A stretch of 64,000 nucleotides of DNA from Streptomyces showdoensis (GCF_039535475.1 NZ_BAAAXG010000028.1:248001-312000), one strand, 5' to 3'. Numbered from the stretch's first letter, positions 51,940-60,112 are shown. Notes: a model not told the origin generated them from the letters alone. Numbers and translations are program-made.

Positions 51940-52539
51940 TCAGCCCTGCGGGACCGGCAGGACGTCCGGGGAGAGGGCGGCCGCACGGGCGGACGCGGCC
52001 GTCATCCGGCGCCGGTGGTGGCGACGGCACAGCACCTCGTAGCCGACCTGGTCCCCCGCGTTGACGTCGCCGACCACCACCTGGGCGCCCTCGACGACCA
52101 TCTCGCCGCCGACGGTGCGCGCGTTGTGGGTGGCGCGCGCGCCGCACCAGCACAGGGCCTCGACCTGGAGCACCTCCACCCGGTCGGCGAGCTCGACGAG
52201 CCGCTGCGAGCCCGGGAAGAGCTTGGACCGGAAGTCGGTGGTGATGCCGAAGGCGAAGACGTCGAGTTCCAGGTCGTCGACGACCCGGGCGAGCTGGTCG
52301 ATCTGCTCGGGCGCGAGGAACTGGGCCTCGTCGGCGATGACGTAGTCGCAGCGCCCGCCCTTCGACAGGTGGGCCACGAGGTACGCGTAGAAGTCGAAGC
52401 CCTCCGCGGCCTCGACGGCGTCGGTGACGAGCCCGAGCCGGGAGGAGAGCTTGCCCGCGCCGGCGCGGTCGTCCCGGGTGAAGATCATGCCCTGGAGCCC
52501 GCGGGCGGACCGGTTGTGTTCGATCTGAAGGGCGAGGGT
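51940..52539 (-). pseudogene. tdk: Thymidine kinase remnant (host 3' part, codons 17 to end)
   Basis: Encodes TLALQIEHNRSARGLQ onward to the stop, about 198 codons aligning without gaps to residues 17-215 of the intact kinase at 54476-55123. It keeps the DEAQF block, ITTDFRSKLFPGS, and the zinc cysteines (CWCGARA, VLCRRHH), but the first 16 codons including Walker A GTMDCGKS are missing, so it cannot bind ATP. Homology stops at base 52539, inside the Thr17 codon. The first internal ATG is 52488. It was cut off from its promoter by the inserted element. It differs from the intact copy at many residues, so it is not a recent duplication. Confidence 0.9.
52538..52539. other. Left att core (GT) of the tdk element
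   Basis: Comparing this junction with 55074-55075 at offset 2536, tdk-like sequence on the left side matches in many positions up to GT, and there is no similarity past it. The bases on either side of GT differ between the junctions, so the shared core is exactly two bases. Confidence 0.75.
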
Positions 52540-52582
52540 TATTTTGCTGAGGCATTCGCCATCTCCTGGCTAGAGTCCCCGC

Positions 52583-54265
52583 ATGCCTCTTCGCGTCTTA
52601 GGTTCCCTCCGTCTCTCCGTCGACACGGACGACTCGACCTCCATCCCCCGGCAGCAGGAACACGTACAGCACTGGGTGGACGCACCCGGCCGGGACGCAC
52701 ACGTCGTGGCCTGGGCCAAGGACACAGATGTCTCTGGCGGGCTTCACCCCTTCAAGCGCCCCGGCCTGGGCAAGTGGTTCGACGATGACCACAAGGGCCT
52801 CTGGGACGCGCTTTGCGTGATGAAGGTAGACCGGCTGAGCCGCAGGGTCGCCCACTTCAGCGAAGTCGTGCAGTGGTGCCAGGAGAACGGCAAGGTCATC
52901 GTGTCGACCCAGGAGGGCATCGACATGTCGACGCCCATGGGCAAGATGTTCGCCCAGATCCTGGCCGTGTTCGCCGAGGGCGAGCTCGACACGATCAGGT
53001 CCCGGGCGATCGACGCCGTCCAGACCCGGCTCACGGCCGGAACCTGGGTGGCCGGCCTACCGCCCTTCGGCTACGAAATCGTCCCGGTCGGCCCCGGAGC
53101 AGGCAAGCGCCTGGAGCCCATCGACCACTACCGCGAACTCGCAGAAGAGATCGCAAGAAGAGTGCTCGACGGAGAAAGCCTGCGGTCGGTGGCACGCGAT
53201 CTCACCGCCAGAGGTGAGCCGACTTGGCTGTCGCGCATCCAGCCGAACAGCAAGCGGGCCCAGGAGAGCAAGTGGTCGAACTCGTCGATCCGCGGCCTAC
53301 TCCTCAACCCCAAAATCGCAGGTCTGTACACCTATAAGGGCGAGATCGTGGAGGACGGCGAGGGCAACCCCCGCCTGATCGCCGACAACCCCCTGCTCGA
53401 CCTCGCCACTTGGAACAAAGTTGCCCTGAAGCTCCAGGACAACCGCGCCTTCGGCCCGAAGGTCACCAAGAGCAGGGCGATGCTCGTCGGAGTCGCCACG
53501 TGCGGCTCGTGCGGGGGGCCGCTGACGAGGGCCGTGTACACCAACCGAAAGCCTTCCGTGGGCGACCGCCCGGCGAAGGAGTGGCACTACTCCCGATACA
53601 AGTGCAGCCGCCAGAAGGTTCAGGGCACATGCGCGAGCCCCGCAGCAGTGAACTCGGCAGACTTCGAGGCTGCGTTCACCAACGTGTTCCTGGAGCACAT
53701 GGGCCACCTCCCCGAAGCACGCGAGTTGGTGGCCGACCTACACGACCCCACATCAGACATCACGGCCACGGAGGCTCGACTCGAACGCCTCAAAGCCGAC
53801 TTCGGAGCAGGCAAGTACGACGCCCCGGAGAAGGAAGAGGTCTACTGGTCACTTCTGAACTCCCAGTCCGCCAAGCTGGCACGCCTGCGCGGTCAACTGA
53901 TCGAGTACGAGCAGCAGCGTGGAGAGTTTGCCCTCACCGGACGCACCTTCGCCGACATCTGGAACTCGCGGGACGACGAGGGAAAGCAGCTCTTCCTCAA
54001 GCAGCACCAGGTGGCCGTCAAGCTGTACCGCGACCCGATTCCCGGCGAGAAGTTCGGGTTCCTGGTCCAGCTCGGCGACGTAGAGCAAATGGCCAGGGCC
54101 GTGCACGTCGAACTGGCCGGCAACCTCGTGCACGGGGTGGCCACGCACAACCTGCCGACGCAGGAGCACCTTCTGGCCGGCCAGCTCGACGAACGGCAGC
54201 TTCGCATCGGTATGGACGTGGTCAACGCGATGGAGGCGTCCTTCGGGCTGACCGATCCTCAGTAG
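52583..54265 (+). CDS. Large serine recombinase (integrase)
   Basis: A 560-aa recombinase. The resolvase domain has the nucleophile S12 in LRLSVDTDDSTSIPRQ and the conserved KVDRLSRR (~78-85) and FAEGELDTIRSR stretches. The Recombinase domain (~185-300: GYEIVPVG..., WSNSSIRGLLLNPKIAGLY) and zinc ribbon (CGSCGG ~307, then YKCSRQ and GTCASP) follow, then a coiled-coil and C-terminal domain. It cuts at a two-base core and integrates without host factors. Codon 6 is TTA, so translation needs the bldA tRNA. No Shine-Dalgarno is seen; TAGAGT six bases before ATG 52583 suggests a leaderless transcript. It starts 43 bases inside the left end. Confidence 0.93.
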   Translation: MPLRVLGSLRLSVDTDDSTSIPRQQEHVQHWVDAPGRDAHVVAWAKDTDVSGGLHPFKRPGLGKWFDDDHKGLWDALCVMKVDRLSRRVAHFSEVVQWCQENGKVIVSTQEGIDMSTPMGKMFAQILAVFAEGELDTIRSRAIDAVQTRLTAGTWVAGLPPFGYEIVPVGPGAGKRLEPIDHYRELAEEIARRVLDGESLRSVARDLTARGEPTWLSRIQPNSKRAQESKWSNSSIRGLLLNPKIAGLYTYKGEIVEDGEGNPRLIADNPLLDLATWNKVALKLQDNRAFGPKVTKSRAMLVGVATCGSCGGPLTRAVYTNRKPSVGDRPAKEWHYSRYKCSRQKVQGTCASPAAVNSADFEAAFTNVFLEHMGHLPEARELVADLHDPTSDITATEARLERLKADFGAGKYDAPEKEEVYWSLLNSQSAKLARLRGQLIEYEQQRGEFALTGRTFADIWNSRDDEGKQLFLKQHQVAVKLYRDPIPGEKFGFLVQLGDVEQMARAVHVELAGNLVHGVATHNLPTQEHLLAGQLDERQLRIGMDVVNAMEASFGLTDPQ

Positions 54266-54292
54266 CCGGCATGGGCGAGGCGGCACGTGGCT

Positions 54293-54463
54293 TCAGGGGC
54301 ATCCGCCACGCGCCGACTCACGCCGAACGCGCTCGATCTCGCTCATGAGGAACTGACGGGCCCTACGCAGGTCGTCCAGGATCTGTGCTGCCCTGTCTAC
54401 CGGGGTGAGGCACTTCATGCAGTTGGCCAGCATCGCACCGGCCAAGGGCCGGTGGACACACAC
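54293..54463 (-). CDS. Possible small element protein (46-56 aa)
   Basis: A short frame on the - strand between the tdk stop and the recombinase stop. From ATG 54433 it reads MLANCMKCLTPVDRAAQILD and continues as an amphipathic Arg/Glu-rich helix ending GGCP; from GTG 54463 ten more residues are added. It contains a CxxC (CMKC). It follows the tdk stop in the same frame and would be co-transcribed with tdk. A role as recombination directionality factor is conceivable from position alone; it may also be non-coding. Confidence 0.35.
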   Translation of the reverse strand: MCVHRPLAGAMLANCMKCLTPVDRAAQILDDLRRARQFLMSEIERVRRESARGGCP

Positions 54464-54475
54464 GGCCCACTGTCG

Positions 54476-55123
54476 TCAGGCGCGATTGACGGGGAGGACG
54501 TCCGGGGAGAGGGCGGCGGCGTGCGCAGAGGCTGAGGTCATGCGGCGACGGTGGTGGCGCCGGCACAGGACCTCGTAGCCGACCTCCACAGGGCGGTTGA
54601 CGTCGCCGACGACGACCTGCTCGCCCTCGACGACCATCTCCCCGTCGACCGTACGGGCGTTGTGAGTGGCACGTGCGCCGCACCAGCACAGCGCCTCCAC
54701 CTGGAGCTGCTCGACGCGGTCCGCGAGTTCGATGAGGCGCTGCGAGCCTGGAAAGAGCTTCGTACGGAAGTCCGTCGTGATCCCGAAGGCGAAGACGTCC
54801 ATGTCGAGGTCGTCCACGATCCGGGCCAGCTGGTCGATCTGCTCCGACGCCAGGAACTGGGCCTCGTCCACGATCACATAGTCTGCTTTTCCACCCTGGG
54901 ACAGCTCGCCGACCACGTACGCGTACAAGTCCATCGCATCGGTCACCTCGACCGCGTCGGTGACGAGACCCAGGCGGGACGAGAGCTTACCCTCGCCGGC
55001 ACGGTCCTGGCGGGTGAAGATCACACTCTGCAGACCGCGGGCGGAGCGGTTGTGTGTGATTTGCAGCGCCAGCGTGCTCTTCCCGCAGTCCATCGTTCCG
55101 GAGAAGAACACCAGCTCGGGCAT
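54476..55123 (-). CDS. tdk: Thymidine kinase, host/element hybrid gene
   Basis: A complete 215-aa type II thymidine kinase: Walker A GTMDCGKST (9-17), lid region, YVIVDEAQFL with the catalytic region, ITTDFRTKLFPGSQRL for thymidine, and zinc ligands CWCGARA and VLCRRHH. It phosphorylates thymidine to dTMP in the salvage pathway. Codons 1-16 belong to the original host gene, while codon 17 onward comes from the inserted element, with the junction in the Thr17 codon (55073-55075). The sequence is therefore a natural chimera. The next gene upstream is a phosphatase-family gene that probably shares its promoter region. Confidence 0.93.
   Translation of the reverse strand: MPELVFFSGTMDCGKSTLALQITHNRSARGLQSVIFTRQDRAGEGKLSSRLGLVTDAVEVTDAMDLYAYVVGELSQGGKADYVIVDEAQFLASEQIDQLARIVDDLDMDVFAFGITTDFRTKLFPGSQRLIELADRVEQLQVEALCWCGARATHNARTVDGEMVVEGEQVVVGDVNRPVEVGYEVLCRRHHRRRMTSASAHAAALSPDVLPVNRA
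55074..55075. other. Right att core (GT) of the tdk element
   Basis: The + strand GT here is the AC of Thr17 (ACG) of the kinase. To its right is host sequence coding GTMDCGKS; to its left element sequence coding TLALQIT. It matches the left core at 52538-52539. Confidence 0.75.
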
Positions 55124-55203
55124 GGGAGGTCGGGGACCTTTCGGGTCAGGGGAGTGACGGGGGAAGGGGCGGGCGGGGCGGGAGGCGGTCGGTGGCCGGG
55201 GCC

Positions 55204-56409
55204 TCAGGTGCGTACTTCGAGCAGCGGCACGAGTTGCTCCGCCGCGGTCATCGAACCGTGCATGCCCACCATGGCGGACTCGTTCGGCTCGTTGACGGAG
55301 GCCGTGATCGCGAGGTCGTCCTCGGCCGCGGCGACCACGTCGCCGATGCGTCCGTACACCCGCTCGTCGACCTGGTCGCCGAACCAGCCGAGCGCGATCG
55401 CCTCGTCCCGGCTCGCCACCCAGAACCGGTCGCCGAGGACCTCGCTCCAGCAGGTGAGGACGTCGGCCTCGGCGCCGGGAACGGCGTAGACGTGCCGGGC
55501 GCGGCCCTCGCCGCCGAGGAGGGCGACGCCGGCGCGCAGCTCCCAGTCCTCGTCGAAGTCGATCCGGTGGTCCTCGTCGAAGGGGATGTCGACCATGCCG
55601 TGGTCGGCGGTGACGTAGAGCGCGGAGCGCGGCGGGAGCTGCTCGGCCAGGCGCTGGACGAGCCGGTCGACGAACATCAGCTGGCCGCGCCAGGCGTCGG
55701 AGTCGATGCCGAAGCGGTGTCCGGCGCCGTCGAGCTCGCTGTAGTACGTGTAGACGAGGGAGCGGTCGCCCCCGGCCAGCTGCTCGGCGGCGAAGTCCAT
55801 CCGCTCCTCGCCGGACAGCCGACCGTGGAACGTGCCGCCGCTCAGCGCGATCTTGGTGAGCGGGGTGTCCTGGAATATCGGCGAGGAGACCTGGGCGGTG
55901 TGGATCCCGGCCTCGTGGGCGAGCTGGAAGACCGTCGGGTACGGCTGCCAGGCGCGCGGCGAGGTCCAGGGCTTCCAGCGGAGCTGGTTCATCAGCTCAC
56001 CGGTCGCCGGGTTGCGCACGGTGTAGCCGGGCAGGCCGTGGGAGCCGGGGAAGAGGCCGGTGCCGACCGAGGCGAGCGAGGTCGCCGTGGTGGCCGGGAA
56101 GCCGGCGGTGAGCGGGCGTCCCGTGCCGCCGCGCGAGCTGCCGAGCAGGGAGGTGAGGTACGGGGCCTCGTCCGGATGGGCCTTGATCTGTTCCCAGCCG
56201 AGCCCGTCGATGAGGAAGACGCAGTTGCGGTCGGCGGGGGCGAGCTCGGCGATCCGGGGCTCGAAGCCGGGCACGGCCTGTCCGGCGACGAGCGTCGGGA
56301 GCAGGTCGCCGAGGGAACCGCTGCCGTACTCGGGGAGCGGCGCGGTGGCGGGGTCGAGCGGGACGGGTTCGTCCGGCCACCCGTGGGCAACAGCCGTGGG
56401 GTGGACCAT
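55204..56409 (-). CDS. Alkaline phosphatase superfamily protein (nucleotide pyrophosphatase/phosphodiesterase type)
   Basis: A 401-aa phosphodiesterase-family enzyme: NCVFLIDGLGWEQIKAHP (metal Asp), AGFPATTATSLASVGTG with the Thr nucleophile, YYSELDGAGHRFG (D, H ligands) and VTADHGMVDIP (DH ligands). It has no signal peptide, so it is cytoplasmic. It hydrolyses phosphodiesters or pyrophosphates; the natural substrate is unknown. ATG 56409 overlaps the DUF5998 stop (TGATG), so the two genes are coupled. It is commonly found beside tdk in Streptomyces. Confidence 0.86.
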   Translation of the reverse strand: MVHPTAVAHGWPDEPVPLDPATAPLPEYGSGSLGDLLPTLVAGQAVPGFEPRIAELAPADRNCVFLIDGLGWEQIKAHPDEAPYLTSLLGSSRGGTGRPLTAGFPATTATSLASVGTGLFPGSHGLPGYTVRNPATGELMNQLRWKPWTSPRAWQPYPTVFQLAHEAGIHTAQVSSPIFQDTPLTKIALSGGTFHGRLSGEERMDFAAEQLAGGDRSLVYTYYSELDGAGHRFGIDSDAWRGQLMFVDRLVQRLAEQLPPRSALYVTADHGMVDIPFDEDHRIDFDEDWELRAGVALLGGEGRARHVYAVPGAEADVLTCWSEVLGDRFWVASRDEAIALGWFGDQVDERVYGRIGDVVAAAEDDLAITASVNEPNESAMVGMHGSMTAAEQLVPLLEVRT

Positions 56410-57002
56410 CAGCGGCTGACCGCGGTGTCCGCGGTGGCTTCGGAGAGCGCCTGGGCGAAGGCCAGGGTCTGGCGGACGGTGTCCGGGCCGTCGCCGGCGT
56501 CGCTGACGCGGAGGCTGAGGTCGTCGGCGGTGGAGTTGCCGGTGTAGCCGTGGTCGGCGTCGCAGTTGGGGTCGCCGCAGGCGGCGGGTTCCAGGTCGAT
56601 GCGGGAGACGGCGCCCCAGCCGATGGTCAGGACGACCTCGCGGGGCAGGGTGCCCGGGGTGTACGACTCCGGGTTGGCGACGACGCGGCTGACGACGATC
56701 GAGGAGATCCGGTCGAGCTTCACGGACTCGGTGGAGGTCGTGGCGTACGGCGTCGGGGAGCTGGTGTCGGCGGCCTGCTCGTCGGTGTGGCTGACGATGA
56801 AGCGGTGGGCCGTCAGGACGAGGACGGTGACGTGGCGGCGGACCTCGTTCGCGTCGAAGGTGGTCTCCTGGTGGACCACGTACGACGAGACGGCCTCGCC
56901 GCCGACGGCGGACTCCACCGCCTCGGCCACGAGGGCCGGGTAGTAGCCGCTGCGCTCGATCGCCGCGCGCAGCCCCTGGGTCGTCGTACCGGTCTTTGCC
57001 AT
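56409..57002 (-). CDS. DUF5998 family protein
   Basis: A 197-aa conserved actinobacterial protein: MAKTGTTTQGLRAAIERSGY start, then a beta-rich body (VTVLVLTAHRFIVSHTDEQ, ISSIVVSRVV, REVVLTIGWGAVSRIDLEPA) and CGDPNCDADHGYTG with two cysteines that may bind metal. The function is unknown. ATG 57002 is taken; ATG 57011 would add MES. It is coupled to the downstream phosphatase gene. Confidence 0.82.
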   Translation of the reverse strand: MAKTGTTTQGLRAAIERSGYYPALVAEAVESAVGGEAVSSYVVHQETTFDANEVRRHVTVLVLTAHRFIVSHTDEQAADTSSPTPYATTSTESVKLDRISSIVVSRVVANPESYTPGTLPREVVLTIGWGAVSRIDLEPAACGDPNCDADHGYTGNSTADDLSLRVSDAGDGPDTVRQTLAFAQALSEATADTAVSR

Positions 57003-57088
57003 GGACTCCATCCTACGGGGCCCCGGGCCCCCGTCCCGCCCTCCCGCGGGGCCCGTCGGCCCGCTCGTGTCCATGGGGTCGGGTGGGG

Positions 57089-60000
57089 TCACTGGTAGCT
57101 CGGGAGGTGGCGCGGGCCGAGATCGGTGCGGGGCGGGGGCGGGGCGAGACGGACGGTGGCGCCGAGGACGGAGAGGCCCCGGGGGGCGACGACGACGGGT
57201 TCGAGGGAGATGGCGACGACCTCGGGGTGGTCGTCGACCAGCCGGGAGACCCGGAGCAGCAGCTCTTCGAGGGCGGGGGTGTCGACGGGGGCGGAGCCGC
57301 GCCAGCCGAAGAGGAGCGGTGCGGTGCGGATGGAGCGGACGAGCTCGGCGGCGTCCCGGTCGGTGGCGGGGACGAGCCGGTGGGACATGTCGCCGAGGAG
57401 TTCGGAGGCGGCGCCGGCCAGGCCGAAGGAGAGGACGGCTCCGACGGCGGGGTCGATGGCGGCGCGGACCACGGTGTCGACCCCGCGCGGGACCATGGCC
57501 TGGACGACCGGCTGGAGCTCCTCGGGCTTGCCGAGGGCCTCGGTGAGCTCGGCGTACGCGGTGCGGAGCTGTTCCTCGGTCGCCAGGTCGAGCCGGACGC
57601 CGCCGAGGTCGGGGCGGTGGCGCAGGTGCGGTGCCGTGGTCTTGAGGGCGACGGGGAAGCCGAGCCGGGCGGCGGCGCGGACGGCCTCGTCGGGGGTGGG
57701 CGCGGGCAGCGTGGGCAGGACGCCGATCCCGTACCGCCCGAGGAGCTGCCTCGTCCCCTCGGTGTCGAGGGTGACCCCGCGCGGGTCGGCGCCCTCCTCG
57801 CCGAGGGCCCGCTCGACGAGCAGGGCGGCCCCCGCCTCGTCGATGGTGTCGAACTCGGGCACCCGCCCGGGGTCGGCGGCGGCCTGGCGGCGCCACTGCG
57901 CGTAGCGCACGGACTCCGCGAGGGCGCGTACGGCCCGTTCGGCGGCGGGGTAGGCGGGGATGGGGCGGGCGGCGGGGGGCTCGGGCCCCCGGGCGGGCTC
58001 GGGCTGCTCGGCGTACTCGGCGCGGTCGCCCCGTACGGACGGGTCGGCCGTTCCCGGCGGTGCCTGTGGTCCAGGCGGTGCCTGTGGTCCAGGCGGTGCC
58101 GGCGGTGCCTGCGGTACGGAGATGGCTTGGGCGGGGGGCAGGGCGGGCGCCTGGGCGGGCGCGGTGCCGGACGCCGCGGGTGTCCCCGGTGCCCCTGCCG
58201 CCTGCCCGGCCCGGCCGCCGGTCGGCCGGGTGCGGGTCGCCTCCGCCAGGGCTTCGGCCAGGGCGCCCATCTCCACGTGGACGACGACCACCGGCTTGGC
58301 CGTGCCCTCGGCGCCCGCGACGGCGGAGCGGAGGGCGGCGGCCAGGACCTCGCCGTCGCCGGACTCGGTGGCGCCGTTCTCGCCGACCCAGGGGATGGCG
58401 GTGACGACCACGGCGTCGCAGGCGTCGTCCGCGAGGGCGGCGGCGAGCGCGGTGCGGAAGTCGGCCGGGGTGGCCCCGGTGGTGAGGTCGAGGGGCCGCA
58501 GCGGGCGCAGGCCCTCGGTGAGGCAGGCGTCGTAGGTGAGCAGCCCGAGGGACTCGGAGTTGCCGAGGATGGCGACCCGGGGGCCGGCGGGCAGGGGCTG
58601 GTCGGCGAGGAGGAGGCCCGCGTCGACGAGTTCGGTGACGGTGTCGACCCGGATGACGCCGGCCTGCCGGAGCAGCGCGGAGACGGTGGCGTGCGGGATG
58701 CGGGTGACCGGGACGCGGTGGCCGGGCGGGGCGCTGCCGCTGTGCCGGGCGCCCTTGACGACGACGACCGGCTTGACGGCGGCGGTGCGGCGGGCGAGCC
58801 GGGTGAACTTCCGGGGGTTGCCGATCGACTCCAGGTAGAGGAGGACGACGTCGGTCGCGGGGTCGTCGTACCAGTGCTGGAGGAGGTCGTTGCCGGAGAC
58901 GTCGGCCCGGTTGCCGGCGGAGAGGAAGGCGGAGAGTCCGGCGCCGCGCCGGTGCAGTCCGGCGAGCAGGGCGATGCCGATGGCGCCGGACTGGGTGAAG
59001 AGCCCGATGCGTCCGGCGGTCGGCATCTGCGGGGCCAGCGAGGCGTTCAGCCGGACGGACTCGGCCGTATTGATGATCCCGAAGGCGTTCGGCCCGATGA
59101 TCCGCATGCCGTACGAGCGGGCCTGGCGGACCAGGGCGCGCTGGCGCTCGCGGCCCTCGGCCCCGCTCTCGGCGTATCCGGCGGAGAGGACGACCAGGCC
59201 CCGCACCCCGTGCTCGCCGCAGTCGGCGACGACGTCGGGGACCCGTTCGGCGGGGACGGCGACGACGGCGAGGTCGACGTCCTCGCCGATGTCGGCGACG
59301 CCGCGGAAGGCGGGGACGCCCTCGAGCTCGTGCCGTCCCTCCCCCAGGGCGCTGTTCACGGCGTGGACGCGGCCGGTGTAGCCGGCGTCGAGGAGATTGC
59401 GCAGTACGGCCCTGCCGACCCCGCCGGGGGCGCGCCCCACGCCGATCACGGCGACGGAGCCGGGCGTGAGGAGCCGCTGCACGGACCGGGCCTCGGCGCG
59501 CTGCTCGCGGGCGCGCTGGACGGCGAGGGAGCGGTCGGTGGGCTCCAGGTCGAGGTGGAGGCGGACGGAGCCGTCCTCGAAGCTGCGCTTCTGGGTGTAG
59601 CCGGCGTCCGTGAACACCTTGATCATCTTGGTGTTCGCGGGCAGCACCTCGGCGACGAACCGGCGGATGCCGCGCTCCCGCGCGACCGCCGCGATGTGCT
59701 CCAGCAGGGCGGAGGCGACCCCGCGCCCCTGGTGGGCGTCCTGGACGAGGAAGGCGACCTCGGCCTCGTCGGCCGGGGCCGAGGCGGGGCGTCCCTGGGC
59801 GTTGATGCGGTCGTAGCGCACGGTGGCGATGAAGTCCCCGCCCACCGTGGCCGCGAGGCCCACCCGGTCCACGAAGTCGTGGTGGGTGAAGCGGTGCACG
59901 TCCTTGGCGGAGAGCCGCGGGTAGGGCGCGAAGAAGCGGTAGTACTTCGATTCGTCCGAGACCTGCTCGTAGAAGCTGACCAGCCGCTCGGCGTCGTCGG

Positions 60001-60112
60001 CGGTGATCGGCCGGATGCGCGCGGTGCCGCCGTCGCGGAGGACCACGTCCGCTTCCCAGTGGTCGGGATACGCGTGTTCCGGCTGTTCGGACTGTTCCGA
60101 CGCGCTCTGCAT
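57089..60112 (-). CDS. Bifunctional GNAT acetyltransferase / ADP-forming acyl-CoA synthetase-like protein
   Basis: A 1007-aa fusion. Residues ~30-190 form a GNAT domain (AFLVQDAHQGRGVASALLEHIA with the acetyl-CoA loop Q/RxxGxG/A). Residues ~210-560 are a CoA-binding and ligase domain (SVAVIGVGRAPGGVGRAVLRN, GLFTQSGAIGIALL), and ~700-1000 an ATP-grasp domain (LLGRYGIGVLPTLPA, FPVALKTTAPHLRHRPDLGG). A Pro/Ala/Gln-rich linker with GPQAPP repeats joins them. The phospho-His signature SHTG is absent (the region reads ARHSGSAPPGHRVP). This is the Pat-type lysine acetyltransferase layout of actinobacteria; targets such as acetyl-CoA synthetase are likely but not shown. Confidence 0.85.
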   Translation of the reverse strand: MQSASEQSEQPEHAYPDHWEADVVLRDGGTARIRPITADDAERLVSFYEQVSDESKYYRFFAPYPRLSAKDVHRFTHHDFVDRVGLAATVGGDFIATVRYDRINAQGRPASAPADEAEVAFLVQDAHQGRGVASALLEHIAAVARERGIRRFVAEVLPANTKMIKVFTDAGYTQKRSFEDGSVRLHLDLEPTDRSLAVQRAREQRAEARSVQRLLTPGSVAVIGVGRAPGGVGRAVLRNLLDAGYTGRVHAVNSALGEGRHELEGVPAFRGVADIGEDVDLAVVAVPAERVPDVVADCGEHGVRGLVVLSAGYAESGAEGRERQRALVRQARSYGMRIIGPNAFGIINTAESVRLNASLAPQMPTAGRIGLFTQSGAIGIALLAGLHRRGAGLSAFLSAGNRADVSGNDLLQHWYDDPATDVVLLYLESIGNPRKFTRLARRTAAVKPVVVVKGARHSGSAPPGHRVPVTRIPHATVSALLRQAGVIRVDTVTELVDAGLLLADQPLPAGPRVAILGNSESLGLLTYDACLTEGLRPLRPLDLTTGATPADFRTALAAALADDACDAVVVTAIPWVGENGATESGDGEVLAAALRSAVAGAEGTAKPVVVVHVEMGALAEALAEATRTRPTGGRAGQAAGAPGTPAASGTAPAQAPALPPAQAISVPQAPPAPPGPQAPPGPQAPPGTADPSVRGDRAEYAEQPEPARGPEPPAARPIPAYPAAERAVRALAESVRYAQWRRQAAADPGRVPEFDTIDEAGAALLVERALGEEGADPRGVTLDTEGTRQLLGRYGIGVLPTLPAPTPDEAVRAAARLGFPVALKTTAPHLRHRPDLGGVRLDLATEEQLRTAYAELTEALGKPEELQPVVQAMVPRGVDTVVRAAIDPAVGAVLSFGLAGAASELLGDMSHRLVPATDRDAAELVRSIRTAPLLFGWRGSAPVDTPALEELLLRVSRLVDDHPEVVAISLEPVVVAPRGLSVLGATVRLAPPPPRTDLGPRHLPSYQ

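Larger units (their letters stand above)
52540..55075. mobile_element. 2.5-kb integrative element in tdk that rebuilds the kinase gene
   Basis: The segment sits between host tdk codons 1-16 (55076-55123) and host codons 17-215 (51940-52539). It carries a large serine recombinase (52583-54265), a small reverse ORF, and its own tdk codons 17-215, which are in frame with the host's first 16 codons. Its codons use more A/T than the flanks, a sign of transfer. Nothing else is encoded: no phage, plasmid or transfer genes. Removing it should restore one continuous host tdk and release a 2,536-bp circle. Confidence 0.85.

Noticed and set aside
54287..54535. 82-codon + strand frame in the tdk element
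   Set aside because: No start signal, and it overlaps the tdk 3' end; the - strand small frame is more plausible though still weak.
54363..54689. - strand frame overlapping the tdk 3' end
   Set aside because: Shadow of tdk in another frame.
51940..55123. The two tdk copies as a simple tandem duplication
   Set aside because: The left copy lacks exactly codons 1-16, the break lies at a two-base shared core, and a recombinase sits between; duplication alone does not explain this.
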